A DNA stretch of 64,000 bases from Benincasa hispida (lineage: Eukaryota; Streptophyta; Magnoliopsida; Cucurbitales; Cucurbitaceae), in contig NC_052357.1 in NCBI RefSeq assembly GCF_009727055.1, positions 6,090,881 through 6,154,880 on the forward strand. The letters are read 5' to 3'. Below, one piece after another: positions 1-12,623 of this stretch (its first letter is position 1; every line of letters begins with the position of its first letter). A model generated the notes under the pieces. It was not told where the DNA came from. It saw only the letters and a list, made by a program, of their open reading frames with translations, and did no database searches. Both the position numbers and the translations under genes were made by a program.

Positions 1-188
1 GATGATTGACCTTGGAATCCCACGACATCCTCTAGTTTTTGGTAAGATTTAATATGAGATTCGATTGTGAAAATTTCGATTCAATTCAAATAAGGAAAAA
101 ATCTAATCTTAAATCTCATATCTTAAATCAAAATTTGACTAAAATCCATACTTGGATTTTATTTCTTAAACAGATTCTATTAAATGTC
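1..188. other. AT-rich repeat flank, left of copia A
   Basis: No gene is visible. The stretch is rich in AAATTT-type words like the DNA at 5,269-5,700, and copia A separates the two, so it is probably the left part of the LTR-like repeat that resumes at 5,269. The small open frame from base 39 is low-complexity and unlikely to be coding. Confidence 0.5.
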
Positions 189-344
189 TGCCAAAGTATG
201 TGTTTCTCAAAAGTACGTATTTACAGGGAGTGTACAAAAGTATAAATACTACATTAAAGCCTAAGAATAGAGCCTACAAAATCTATAACCATGCTAAAGA
301 CTCTCCAACTAAGACTAACTAAGAGGACTCAATATACATTTGCA
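189..344 (-). repeat. Copia A 3' LTR
   Basis: It matches the right LTR over the stretch starting near base 213 (tatttacagggagtgtac) and ending in an AT-rich tail. A 17-bp partial duplication near 200-215 makes it longer than its partner. On the minus strand it begins TGCAAATG. Confidence 0.7.
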
Positions 345-943
345 TCCTTCTTCAAACTCAAGGTGGTAAGGTTGGAATCAGCTTGATTTTGTTAAGTAGT
401 TGGAGAAAACAACAGGGAGACAAAGCTTTGATGAAATTATCAGCGGATTTCTCAGTGGTGGAAATAGATTGTAAAAGTAAAGTTTTACTCAGGAGATGAT
501 GACGCACAAAGTGACAATCATTCTCAATATGCTTGGTGAGCTCATGAAAAATATCATTGTGAGCAATTTGGATGGTAATACAATTGCCACAATGAAAACT
601 TTTGAAAGTCGAAAACCCATCTTTCATTGTAAATTAATGCCTACACTTCTCCATTGATGATATCTCATCAGTCCCTGATCTCCTCCGGTGGCCTTACTTT
701 TATTTTAGGTCAAAAAATGAATCAAGCTTTCGCTTGGACTCAAACATTCATATAATTAGAATTGCATGTATTAAGCGTTTAAATAGCTGTCTTGGTATTC
801 TTTTTTTGAGAAGTAGAAATGGTTAGCCAAAGACTTCCGTCAATGAACATGAGAAAGAAGCATCTCTTAGATTGCAGATGACTAAAGGACTCCCATATCA
901 GTAAGAAGCCAACGAAGCCACAAGAGCTCTAACGTAGCATCAG

Positions 944-3900
944 TCAGAGCGCGATATTCAGACTTCGTACTAGAATGGGAAACAACACTCTATTTCTTAC
1001 TTCGCTAAGAAATGAGAGAGTCACTAAGGTAGAAATAGTAACCGAAGGTGGAACACCGATAAGTAGGATCATCAGCCTAATCAGCATTAAATTAGCCAGA
1101 AAAAATCGAGGAAGACAGGGAAGAGAACTAAAGTCCATGTCCCAAAGTTTCTTTGACATAACGGAGGATACGAAGAACAATAGTAAAATGTATGGTCCGA
1201 GGAGCAACCATGAATTGACTAACAATGTGAACAACATATGAAATGTCAGGACGAGTAACTGCCAACAAGTTAACGATAGAGATTGGCATCCTTAAGTAGA
1301 ATGCCATTAAATGGAATCAAGTGAACAGTGGTATCGAGTGGTTTTGGAGTCATAGCTGAGTCAGTGATACCGGAGAGCACCAAAAGATCTAAGGCATACT
1401 TCGCTTGAGACAATGAATAACCAGCAGAGTTCAATGATAATTCAAGGCCAAGAAAGTAACTAAGTGAGCCCAAATTCTTCATCTCAAAGTATTTGCCAAG
1501 GTAGCGTTGTAGATCAGAAACAACCTGAGGATCATCCCCAGTAATAATCATATCATCAACATATGGAGAAGAAGAACAATACCATGAGTTATCTGTCGTG
1601 TAAATAGTGTTGTGTCATAAGGACTGGATGTATATCCATTTTGGGTGATGGTGGAACTAAAAGCTGCAAACCAAGACCGAGGGGCTTGTTTCAAACCATA
1701 CAATGTTCGACGAAGGAGACATACCTTCTGGGATGGAAAAGAGACACCTGGGGGTGGTTGCATGTACACCTCCTCAGATAAGGCCCCATTAAGAAAGACA
1801 TTTTTGTCATCCATTTGAAAAACTGGCCATTGTTTGGCTTCAGCAACTGCTAAGAGACATCGAATAGATGTAATTCGTGCCACAGGTGCAAAATTCTCTT
1901 CATAATCGATCCCATACGCCTAAAAATAGCCTTTTTCCACTAACCGAGCTTTATAACACTCAATAGAACCATCAGAGTGAGTCTTGATCTTGTAGACCCG
2001 CTTGCAACCAATGGGTTTTTTAGTAGGGGGTAAATCAATGTATTCCCATGTATGCATCTTGTCTAAAGCCTGAAGTTATTCACTCATAACTTACTACCAC
2101 AAGGGCTTAGTATTTGTCTCATCAAAAGAGGTATGTTCAACCAAGGAACTAATAGTAGAAAAACCGTGAAAATCTCGAAGATGAATAAGCGGTGCCCTTA
2201 CCCTAGTGGAGCGTCGAATAGGAGAAATAGGGTCATGAACAGGTTTAGTTTCCACAGGTGAAGCAAAAGAATGATTACGATCAACAAAGACTGGCATACT
2301 TAAACTCAGATTCAAAGGAGGATACAGAGGAAGGGAAAAGATCAAAAGCATTGTCAGAAATATAAGGAAGAGGACTCAAGAGAGAATCATGAAAGGTCGA
2401 GATACTAGAGAATGTAGTGTGCTAATAAAAGGTGACATGTCGAGAGATGCGCAATCTGTTAGTAAGAGAATCCTAACAAGAAAACCTTTGTGTTCAGTTC
2501 CATAGCTAAGAAAGCAACAGAGACGCGTACGTGGTTCTAATTCAGTATATTTATGAGGGTAAAGAAGTACAAAACATGCCCAACCAAATACCTTGAGGTT
2601 AGAGTAATCAGGAAAAGTACCATATAAGCATTTGTACCATATAAGCATTCAAATGGAGAAGCATTTTGAAGAACAAAGGAAGGAAGGTGATTAATTGTGT
2701 AGACAGAGGTAAGAGTGGAATCACCCCAAAATTTTGCAGGGCATGAGGCAGCAGAAGTTGGGCACGGACAGAGTCCAGAATGTGACGATGTTTCCATTCC
2801 GCTCGCCCATTCTGTTCAGAGGTAGGACAAGAATGCTGAACAAGAGTGCCTTGCTGGGTGAGAAAGAAAATGATAGTGGAGTCCTTATATTCCAATGTGT
2901 TATCTATACGTAGAACCTTGATTGTTCGAGAGAATTGGGTGTGAACCATATTGGCAAAATCAATATGTATTTTAGATAGGGAAGAGTGATGTTTAAGAAA
3001 ATATATCAAAGTAAACTGAGAGTAATCATCAATGAACAAGAAAAAATAATGATACCCATTGATAGTGGAGATAGGAGCAGGTCCCCAAAAGGGTTGATCA
3101 CTTATAGAACTAAACTAGGAAAAAGATAATGAAGGTTGTTTTGCAAATTTGCAATTCAAACAGTCAAAAGATACAAATTTGGATATATTATTAAAATTTT
3201 TACGGAGATTAAATGACGGATTTTTTTAAAGAAGCATGATCGAGACCTGAAACTCAGTAGATCCTGAACCTGAAACTCAGTAGAAGAAAAAGACATAGTT
3301 AAACCAAGATCATACAATTGCCCAATAGAAATAAGGTTAAATGTCAGATTTGGAACACAATAAGTATAGGAAAGCTGCTACTTGAAAATGTCAATGGAGC
3401 CAACATGGGATATGGTCATACAACTGCCATTAGCAGCATAGATGGGAGGAAGAGATTTAGCAGGAGTGGGTGTAGTTAGAAGAGAAAAATCAGACATCAT
3501 ATGGTTGCTACAAATAGAATCAAGAAACCACCTATTACCTGGGGAGACTGCAAGCATGGAGGAATTGGGTCAAATCATCTATTTAAGTAAGTTTTGTAAG
3601 TCGCTCATTTGAAAAGTAGGCGGAAAAGGTTCAAAATTAGCAAAGGAGACAACAACAGCAAAAGTAGAGCTAGGACCAGGTTTAAACTGTCGAGACTTGG
3701 AAGTATGTCCCGATGGTCGCAGTGGTCGTGTAGGATAGTTGTCTAGAATATGACCTCGTTTGTGATAGTATCTCCACTCGACTTTGAGGGTGGGCAGTCA
3801 GCAAACTTATGCCCAGTAAGCTTGCAGTTTTTACAGAAGGCATCTCTAGAAGTACAAGGTAAATGAGTGCTTGCGAGGACAACTTTAGATTACTTGGAAG

Positions 3901-4430
3901 AAGTGATACCAAGATGTTTTTCTTCAAACAAAATTTCCTGGATTGTTGCATCCAATGATGGGAGGGGACTACAATGTAGCAAAGCAGCACAGATCGACTC
4001 ATATTTTAGACGAAGCCCTAAAAGAATCTTGATAAGAAGAAGATGATCAGTACTAATTTTAGCTTGAGCTAATTGTGTCCAAATTGGCTGAAGCGTGTCC
4101 AAGTAGTCATTAACGAATTGCCCTATCTCCTAACTAATATTAACAACAGTGTTGTGCAATTAATAGTTGTGAGCTAAGCCAACGAACTAAAATCGGGTAG
4201 ACAAGAAATCCCACAAACACTTGGCATCATCAAACACATCAAACTGAACGTGAATGACCAGTATAGATGTATTTCCGAGCCAATTGATGATCTGGTGGTT
4301 TTTGCTGTCCCAATCCTCTAATCGTTCAATGAATTTAGTATCGTCCTCAGTGGATATCTTGACTGGCTGAGGAATATCACCAGTGACAATGCGCCATAAT
4401 TTACGCCCAATTAGAAAACTCTTCATTTGA
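944..4430 (-). pseudogene. Copia A gag-pol polyprotein, broken
   Basis: Read on the minus strand, pieces of one copia polyprotein follow each other. Gag (UBN2-like) lies at about 4430-3890, with LWRIVTGDIPQP near its start. A CCHC zinc-knuckle region lies near 3860-3740 and the protease region near 3540-3420. The integrase core is at about 3110-2376, including a segment ending SEQNGRAEWKHRHILDS that is typical of copia integrase. Reverse transcriptase is at about 2090-1270, with NVFLNGALSEEVYMQPPPG and LYGLKQAPRSWF, then YVDDMIITGDD across a frameshift near 1550. RNase H remnants lie at about 1240-944. At least six frame breaks are present. Which copia lineage it belongs to cannot be told by eye. 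Confidence 0.85.
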
Positions 4431-5112
4431 TAAGCCTAAGTAATGTAATTTGTCCCATCAAGAATAGTACTAATGGGGCGAAATACATGATCTTTTTTCA
4501 TGTGGCTTGGCGGCTTGGGAAGAGAAGAAATTGGCTTAATTGCTTGGCTTGACTGAAAACGGCTTAGCGGCTTAGCTTTGACAGGATCATTTGGGCTCAA
4601 TGAACACAGATCGGTTCGACTCTACTTGACAGATCGGCTCAGCTTGGCTTGCTTCAGATCTGAAAGCACATCAGATTTGGAAGATTTGACCGAATCTAGA
4701 ATTTCGGAGCTGGAAGGCTTAATTGGCCAGGCGAGGAGCGAACAAAGGGATTGCATAGGTGACGACAGCGATGGTTTGCACAAGGCTTGACTGGAAGGGC
4801 GAGAAGCATCGAACAGAGGGGTTGCGCAGGATGCAACAGCGGCAATTTGTGCAGGTGACGGATTGATTAGAGCTGGAATTTCAGAATGCACAGGCGACAG
4901 ATTTGACTGGATTTGGAACAAAGTAGCATCGAAGCTTGACAGACTGGCGGGTGAACTCGCGTCGAAGCTTGATCGCACTAGCGGAACAGAGGGGTGTCGA
5001 AGCTCATTGGATCTTGAAGTGCACGAAAGCGAGTTGACTCGCTGGATCTAAGGACACGTCCACTAGAAAACAAGCCGGACAGATTTGAAGCAAGGAGAAG
5101 TTATGGAAGAAA
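4431..5112 (-). other. Copia A 5' leader / gag N-terminus
   Basis: This stretch lies between the primer-binding site and the recognisable gag. It is more GC-rich than its surroundings and carries repeated words such as tcgaagcttga and ggcttagcggctt. A minus-strand open frame at 4978-4622 is Ser-rich with no known domain. It may be leader or a diverged gag start. Confidence 0.4.
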
Positions 5113-5126
5113 GAGCTATGATACCA

Positions 5127-5262
5127 TGTTAAAGTATGTATTTACAGGGAGTGTACAGAAGTATAAATACTACACTAAAACCTAAGAATAGAGACTACAA
5201 AATCTCTAACCATGCTAAAGACTCTCCAACTAAGACCAACTAAGAGAACTAAGTATACATCA
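5127..5262 (-). repeat. Copia A 5' LTR
   Basis: 136-bp LTR, bounded on the plus strand by tgtta and catca. It is about 90 percent like the left LTR by eye. It adjoins the primer-binding site at 5113-5126. Confidence 0.75.
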
Positions 5263-6698
5263 TAATGTCAAAATTTTGGTGGAACTAAAAAGTTGCCTGA
5301 AATTAAGCTTTCGCCCTCCAAATGTTATGGTTCAAATTCAAATTCCATTCAACCCTCTTAATCAGAATGGAATTCGAACTTCTATTGAATTCCAATTTGA
5401 ATTAAAATTTGAAGAAGATTAATTTGAAATTTTCATTACAAAATCAAATCATTTTAGAATTTCAAATTTACCTCAAATAAAAATATGACACAATTCATTT
5501 TTGCCTCAAAATTTATGGAAAGTTTTATATTAAACTTTAGGCATATTTCAAATGTTATCCCCAAACTTTTTATGCATTTAAAGTTTACCTTAAATAATAA
5601 ATTTTGGGCATACTTCAAATTCTACCTTAATCAAAGCTTGAATAGAATTTGGATAAAGTTTGAACCTAGCTTCACTTTTAAATTTTGAATTAAGTAGAAC
5701 ATAAACTTGTATTTTGATTTTAAACATTTCTTTTTCGAGATTCATCCACCCATACATGTGCATAAATCTTGAAAAATGGACATTTTTTAGTGTGAAATTG
5801 TGGACCAATCACAAATTGTCATGTCATTTACCAAATTATTGGCAAAATTATAAATAATTAAATTTGGGACTAATTAACAGTTGACATGTGTCCTAAATTG
5901 AAATTGAAGACATAAATTGGTAAATTTCGATGATGTCGCGTCTTTTCGTCATGACAATTGGATTCAATAAAATTAGTTTAGTCCAATTTGATATTATAAA
6001 TTGGGCTAAAGTTTAATTGAGTTCAAAAATAAGTTTGACTTGGCCCAAAATTCTAAATTAGGCCCAAATCCAATTAATTGGACCTAGAAGTCAGGTCTAT
6101 GAACCAACCAAGTCCAAGCCCACAAAGCGCACTCGAGAACTCTACAAATAGAGGAGTTCTTTTCATTTGTGGAGGTAAAAAAATTTAAATTTCAGAGAGC
6201 CTAGAGAGAATTATCTACAATTAGAAGACTCATTGACTCTAGAAGTTGACGACACTTGAAGACTGAAGTTCTTTGGAGATACAAGCATTCTTCCAAGACT
6301 CCAACTTCAAAAACATCCAAACGCTCTGCTTCCATACATCAAGTGTATGCATTTAATCGATAAAGAATCAAAAGATCAAGTATTAGAGATCAAACCACAT
6401 CCACATTATTTCTACATCAACACAAGTTTAGCTCCATGAAGTACATTTCTCCGAAAGCCTCATGCGAACACTGATCCTCCAAAAAGATCATCAAGCTCAA
6501 ACGTCGATCATCTAAGAATATCATCAAGCCCAAAGGCCGATCATTCAAGAATATCAACAAACGCAAAGGCCGATCATCCAAGAAAATCAACCAACTTAAA
6601 GATTATAGTTTATTTTGAAAGCATCAAAGGATTATGTATTGAAGATTGTACTCGCTATACTGAAATTCATACAAAAACCAAGTTCAACTCTACGATAC
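5263..6698 (+). repeat. LTR-like repeat B, copy 1
   Basis: The stretch 5700-6480 aligns with 24,930-26,235. Shared landmarks in order are acatgtgtcc, aaattgaaattgaa, ccaagtccaagcccacaaag, a TATA-like segment before agaggagtt, and cttcaagaacatc-type sequence. The plan (AT-rich upstream part, TATA-like box, transcribed-looking 3' part) suggests the LTR of a retroelement with no visible internal region. Copia A is inserted in its left part. Confidence 0.55.
6486..6596 (+). repeat. 33-bp tandem repeat, about 3.5 copies
   Basis: Units begin gatcat and end caaaggcc, for example gatcattcaagaatatcaac. The second LTR-like copy near 26.2 kb lacks this expansion, so it arose within this copy or its lineage. 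Confidence 0.75.
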
Positions 6699-8711
6699 TA
6701 TTGGGGTTGATGCCCTAAATCTCGTAGGGTACTATAGTTTGTAAACATTGTATGAACAAACTCATTTTGTATTTAATAAAATATATGATATTTTATTCAT
6801 TATCTATAAAATATGTGATATTTTAGTTGCATTAACCATAAAACAATAAACTAACATCCAAGGTTATTTTTGTAACTTAAACATGTATGTGGAGACATAT
6901 GGGTGGATCATGTTTAATTGATAACTTAAATGGTCTATAGTAGATGGATAAGGTTGGGTACCTTATCCTTGTGACACTACGAGTATGACTCGCTTTGTAG
7001 GTTTTACAATTGTTGTAAAGTGCTACAAATGATCTGATCTGATCCTGATCATTCATGTATTAGACATGCGAGCGGGAATATTCTATATAAAGGAGTTTGT
7101 ATAAGACTGACCACGAAATGTTTAGTCTCATTATATAAAATCATCCATAATAGAGACTTACATTTCACCAGGATGACCATAGGTAACATAACCTGAATCC
7201 AAAGTGAGTTGTGAACTCCTTCCTATGAGGATGGTCATTTAATTTGTATGGGTAAGAGTGGCAGATCGTCGACTCAAGCTTACCACTTTGAGGATTCGTC
7301 TGATTGGGAGCTGGGAACACAGCTACACAAGATGGAATTCACTCCTTCCCTAAAGTAGGAGTAAGTAGATAAATTGCTCCCCTAAGGGTTGATTCTGGGT
7401 CTTGAACAATGTGGCACTACACTCACTCCTAGACCAAGAGGGGTTTAGACATAGTGGGACTATGATCTATTGTTCATTAGAGGGATCAATGGTACTGAAG
7501 GAGTTAGATGTAATTATAGAGGAAAAATGGTAATTTGGCCTAGATATTCTTACGAGCAATTTGGGAAGGGTCATCGTATTATTGATTGGTTATATCCAAT
7601 GGACACAGAAATATATCTGTAGTGTGAAGAGTGCATCTGTCGATCTTTAATGAAGTGTCCGACAGTTAATGGATGGTGAATAATGTAATTAAAGAGTTCA
7701 ATTAATTAGTCATGTACTATTGAAGCTTCAAGCTACAAGTCCATGAAGTCCCCTTAGTAGCTCAAAAGGATTTAGTTGAGAATTAGTTTTTTGATTAATT
7801 TGAATTGTTCAAATTAATAAAGGGATTTAATTATATATGATACAATTAAATTGTTTCAATTATATGTGATATAATTGTCATAATGTATTTGATACATTAT
7901 AGCTTAATGGGAGGAAATAAATATTTGAATGAGATTCAAATATATTTTTTATGAATGTGATTCATAGTTGTTAAATTTAATATAAATATGATTTATACTA
8001 AATGCCATATAATAGAGAAAAGAATCTATAATTTTTATTCTATGTGATACAATACTAAAACTATAGGTTATATATTATATTTTATATAACATATAATTAA
8101 ATATAAATATAATATGATAATTTAGTTATCATATTTATTTATAATATATTATTATTATTTGAATAATAAGAAAGGGAGTTACAATTCCCTTCCCCATCTT
8201 TTCTCTCCACCCACTTTAGTGGGTGGTTATGTTTTTTATGGCAAAAGGAATAAAAAGAAAACTAAATTTTCTTTTTCTTCTATTGTATGATTGCTGTTGA
8301 ACGATTGAAAGTGTTTTTACAAAAAAGTTCTGTGAGTTTGTATTGTGAGAAAGCTCTCAATCTTCTTCCTCCATCTTAAGACTTTTCCCTTCTAACCAAA
8401 ATAGTCAGAGCCCACCACTCCTGGGTTCTCACCCTAAGAATATCGAGGATTCTATTGTGGTAGTGTCTAGTTTTGGTTTGAGTTCTATCTTGAAGAAGGT
8501 CTTCAGGTTGTACATGGTTATTCGAGGGAATGTCGCGAAGAAAATGTTCTTCAAAGGTAATATATCTTGAACCCTTTTCTTGTAAAAGCATGCTATAATT
8601 TAACTTTAAATGCATATCTGTTGTATGTTTTCTATAAACCTTACATTCGATAATTTATGGAATTTGGCCGATCTACTTTTGCTCAAAGTTCTCCTCACCA
8701 GAGTTCCTTCA
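6699..8711 (+). repeat. LTR-A copy 1 (2,013 bp), followed by a PBS
   Basis: It starts tattggggttgatgcc and ends ccttca. The same sequence recurs at 12,624, 20,440 and, inverted, at 59,074-60,541 and 61,636 onward. Conserved landmarks are tgtaacttaaacatgtatgtgg about 180 bp in, several TATA-like words, and a long AT-rich 3' half. No coding frame is seen. Unlike the two solo copies, it is followed at once by a primer-binding site, so it is a 5' LTR. No partner 3' LTR is in the window. The five bases before it are gatac. Confidence 0.85.
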
Positions 8712-8713
8712 GT

Positions 8714-8726
8714 TGGTATCAACGCT
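8714..8726 (+). other. Primer-binding site next to LTR-A
   Basis: tggtatcaacgct starts two bases after the LTR end. It resembles the complement of the initiator tRNA-Met 3' end (TGGTATCAGAGCT) with two differences, as in many plant LTR elements. Confidence 0.65.
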
Positions 8727-11030
8727 AGGTTGTTAGTTTTTTATTCCAAATTCCATTCTTGTATTGAATCACTTACAGTACTGGTGGATTTTATTATCTG
8801 CATTCTATTTATGTGATAAATGTTTGTGGATGGATTTGTTGATGGATGTTTCAGGATAGAAATCCCAGTTTAAGGAATGTTTTTAAAATTACAAAGTTGG
8901 TTTGTAAGGGCCCCTGCATTTTTTAGCATTAATTATTGTAATCGATTCTGTAAATTTATAAGTTTTTAGTCGCTCGTGGTGTTCTGGAGGCTTCAAAGAA
9001 GGGTTGCAGTAGTTGTTTCGATGGAGAAAATGAAACAGAGGTTCCAGATCGTGTAGCTAGAGCTAAACGATCGGGTAGCTTTTGTTATGTGCTTGTGTAG
9101 CATTTGCTAAACGATCACATAGTTAATGCTACGCAATCGTATAGAGTTTGCTACATGATCGTGTTGCGTTGGCTACATGATCGCATAGGTGCTTGCTTCC
9201 TGATTGATCGTGCGGTATTGGATACTCGTCGCATGCTTAAGTGCTACACAATCGCATAGACTATCATGCTTATCGCATAGTCGTTAGCTACGCGATCACA
9301 TAGAGTTGCATACTCGACGCATAGTCGTTCGATGCATGGTGCATTTACTCACGATCAACTGTAAGGTGTTCTTTGAAGAGCGGTTTGGGTCGAGCGGTTC
9401 AAACCTTGATTCACCTATTCCGAACCGGTTGACTCAAAAGTTTGTAATAGATAGCCTTTTAATTTCTTGTTTAGAGAGTTCTTATCCCGGTCCATCAACT
9501 TTTAGTATAAATATACATGTGATGTATGTTTTTATTATATGTCATAATGTATGTCATATAGCTTTAAAACCCACCATAGGTTATGCATTTATTTTCATGC
9601 TTCATTTTATATTATAAGTGTTATAATATACTAGTATACATGATTTAAATTACATAAAGCACGCTCTTGCATCATATAATATAAGAGTTATAGTATATGT
9701 ATGCATGCATTATAGCATATCCATGCATCATTTATATTATAAGTATTAAAACATATGGTTGAATGGTTGTATGGAATGTATGGAATGTATGCTATAACAT
9801 GATTCATTACTTAGTTATATAATTGTTATATATTAGTAATGAATGAACATTACATGAAGCATAATATTACCTAGGTTAATTTATAAATGTTATAAATAAC
9901 TTATGTATGTCTAGCATGCAATGGTTGGTTTTAATTGTTTCATTTATTTATAATTGTTATATTAAATGAAATTATAATTAAAATCAATAATAAAGAATTG
10001 CATGCAAAGATAAGCTATAATCATTTTTTAAAATTATTTTAAAATATGATCGAGATAGACCTAGATCATATTTCTAATGAGATTAGAAATCTAGGTTTAA
10101 TCTTTTAAATTGGTTTAATAGGATTAAATTGATTCCTAATACAAGATTAAATATGTAACAAATGTATCTATAAGGGACCTTTTGTCTAAGGCGGGTTCTG
10201 GCTAGGCCGGGTACTTAAGTCGATGGAAACGTCGCACCCCTACCTGGGAACTTACCTGAAAAGGTGAATTAGATAGATTTACTACATGCACACAAGTTTG
10301 ATGAAAGCCTATTAAAGAGTTTGATGAGACTTGAATCAAAATTGTTTAATCATGTAAGACAAGAGTTGTTTTTTAGCAAATTAAACAAACACTAAGATAA
10401 AATCAGTAGCCAGATTTTCCTAAGTTAATTAACCCTAGGTAGAACACTTAATAGGAGGAAAATGGGGTATATGATACTTCATTTTTGCCTCTACACGTTT
10501 CTCCCTAAAAGTTCATACTGTGAGATATACTTTTTGTCTCGAGGCACCATGGGGGCCCCCTACGGGTGGCATTTGGATAAGTCGATACTAAGGTGAATGA
10601 AGAGAGTGTTTATAGTAAGTAGGAGTGGGTGTGTGACAACACATCCCTTGGTCTCTCTCATTAGTTGAATAAAGTTTCATGCATCGCCTCGAGGCATCAT
10701 AGATGACCCCCTAAAATATGGTTGTATTGCATGACGCTTTATTTAATCTCCAGAAAAGGGTGAGGTTGCTTTAGTCTCTTGTTCCAATCGGCTTTTCCCT
10801 ACAGTTGCCTCATTGAGGCGAGACTCTAGAACTTAAAATGAGGGATTACACTTACACATAATTGTTAAGGATGTTAACAAATTATGGATTGAACAATGGT
10901 GACTATTAGTTATAGTTACAAGGAGCTGTTTCTATTTAATAGTTGAGAATGTCTCATTTGAGTGAAAGGGCACTTGATCACCCTATGGTGGGAGTCAGAA
11001 TGTCTCGACAGCTTTGAACCCACCCACGAC
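8727..11030 (+). other. Non-coding leader / LTR remnant before the gypsy gag
   Basis: No convincing gene. The part after 8727 is probably the start of the internal region of the LTR-A element. From about 8930 onward the content changes. There is a CGATCG-type array (9040-9310), then an AT-rich part (9480-9960) with loosely repeated ttatattataagtgttat words, then a more GC-rich part (10,170-10,850) containing two diverged copies of a gtctcgaggcaccatgg-like segment (10,530 and 10,685). It may be the leader or 5' LTR remnant of the gypsy element, whose own 5' LTR I could not find. Confidence 0.4.
9040..9310. repeat. CGATCG-motif array 1
   Basis: About ten irregular copies of a motif like ctaaacgatcgcatag (also cgatcacatag, caatcgtatag, gatcgtgt). 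The copies are spaced at roughly 20-35 bp. Confidence 0.75.
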
Positions 11031-12618
11031 TCAAGTTGATGAGAAAGTGATGGAAGCAAGAATCGGAGAAGCTATGGCATCATCCCTAATGGAAAGATTA
11101 CAATACCTGATCCATAGTGCCATGATAGGGCAAACCGTTTAGAACCAGACTTAGCAAAAGCGATGCCACAAGTTCAGTTATAGCAGACCCAACCGGAGAA
11201 TCAGAACATAGAGGACCTGTCCCTTGAGGCTAAACACTTGAGGGATTTAAGAAAGTTTGACCCCCGCCCCTTCGATGGATCGTTAAGGGATCCTACGAAG
11301 GTAGAGATGTGGCTATCCTCGATCGAGACGATCTTTCGCTACATGAGGTGTCTGAAGGAACACAAGCTCCGTTGTGCAGTTTTTATTTTGACCAACAACA
11401 CAGAGATTTGGTGGCGTTCATCAGAGAAGATGATTGACACCACTGGGGGATTTGCGACGTGGGAGTAGTTTAAGGAGTGTTTCTACGAGAAGTATTTCTC
11501 TGCCAACACTCGACACAATAAGCAAGTTGAGTTCTTGAATCTGAAGTAAGGGGTTATGTCAGTGGAAGAATATAAGTATGAATTTGATAAGTTGTCCCTC
11601 TTTGCCCATTAGCTAGTAGCCACAAAAGCAGCAAGGATAGAGAGGTTCGTTCAAGGTCTGAGGAGTGAGTTGCAAGGTATGGTGCATGCCTTGGACCTCA
11701 AGACGTACGTCGCAGCATTACGAGCCATCGTGAGGATTGATGCTGACTCCCAGAGAGAGAAGAGTACAGGAAGTCATTTGAAATTGGCACTTATGTGGGT
11801 CAGAAAAGAAAAGCCAAGCTGAGGGCTCCCGAGCCTCAGTAAAATAGTCAGAATATTGGTAATGCTTCATGTCCGTGGGGGCAGCAGGACCCTTAAGCTA
11901 CATCTATCAGGGAGGATAAGCTGGTCTGTTCAACCTGTGGTAGACGTCATTACAGACATTGTCTGGCTCGTACTGGAGTTTATTTTTGGTATGGTCAGAG
12001 GGGACACATGTCAGAGAAATGCCTAAGAAGGAATGCATCTAAGAACAAGGGTCAGCCTTCGAGCTCATTTAGGAAGGCCCAAACCGTCAATAATAGTAGG
12101 ATAGAGTGTTTTCTACCACTCGGCATGAAGGCGAGACAGTTGTGATAGGTATGCTCCCCATCTTGGAATATTATGCGTTAGTTTTATTTGACTCTGGTTC
12201 ATCGCACTCTTTCATATCTTCAGCATTTGTAAAGCACGCCATGTTAGGATCATAACCCTTACAGTATGCCCTGTCAGTTTCCACTCTATCAGGAGAAATC
12301 ATGCTAGCTACTGAAAAAATACAGACATGTCAAGTAGAAATAGCAGATCATGCATTAGATGTGACCCTGATAGTTCTAAACATGCGAGATTTTGATGTGA
12401 TACTGGGTATGGATTAGCTAGCTGCTAATCATGCCAGTATAGACTGCTCCCGTAAGGAGGTTATTTTTAACCCTCCTATAAAAACCAACTTTACGTTTAA
12501 GGGGACTGGAACCGTGGTCCTGCCCAAAGTGATTTCAGCGTTGCAGGCCAATAGTTTCTTTAACCAAGGTGCCTGGGGCATCTTGGCCAATGTGGTTGAC
12601 ACTAGAGAGGTTGAGGTC
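11031..12618 (+). pseudogene. Gypsy gag and protease, broken
   Basis: The gag core at 11,238-11,468 reads FDPRPFDGSLRDPTKVEMWL and continues with frame breaks through FKECFYEKYF-like sequence to about 11,800. A zinc knuckle of the CX2C...H...C type lies at about 11,930-12,030. The aspartic protease follows at about 12,130-12,420. Its catalytic motif DSGSSHSFIS is intact near 12,190, and the typical DFDVILGMD segment is near 12,390. The frame runs up to TREVEVS at 12,618 and is then cut by the solo LTR. In-frame stops occur in gag. Confidence 0.85.
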
Positions 12619-12623
12619 TCCTT
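12619..12623 (+). repeat. Target site duplication tcctt (left)
   Basis: tcctt is repeated at 14,714-14,718 on the other side of the solo LTR. Removing the insert and one copy restores the reading E-V-S-L-T-S-E of the gypsy polyprotein. Confidence 0.95.

Larger units (their letters stand above)
189..5262 (-). mobile_element. Copia A: degenerate Ty1/copia retrotransposon
   Basis: Two short direct repeats (about 189-344 and 5127-5262) bracket a copia-type gag-pol on the minus strand, so the 5' LTR is the right one. Next to it, 5113-5126 reads on the minus strand TGGTATCATAGCTC, one mismatch from the usual initiator tRNA-Met primer-binding site. The word aatgtc lies just outside both ends (183-188 and 5264-5269) and is probably the target duplication, although the exact LTR edges are blurred. 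Domain order is gag, protease, integrase, reverse transcriptase, RNase H, which defines copia. The frames are broken by many stops and shifts, so the element is inactive. Confidence 0.85.
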
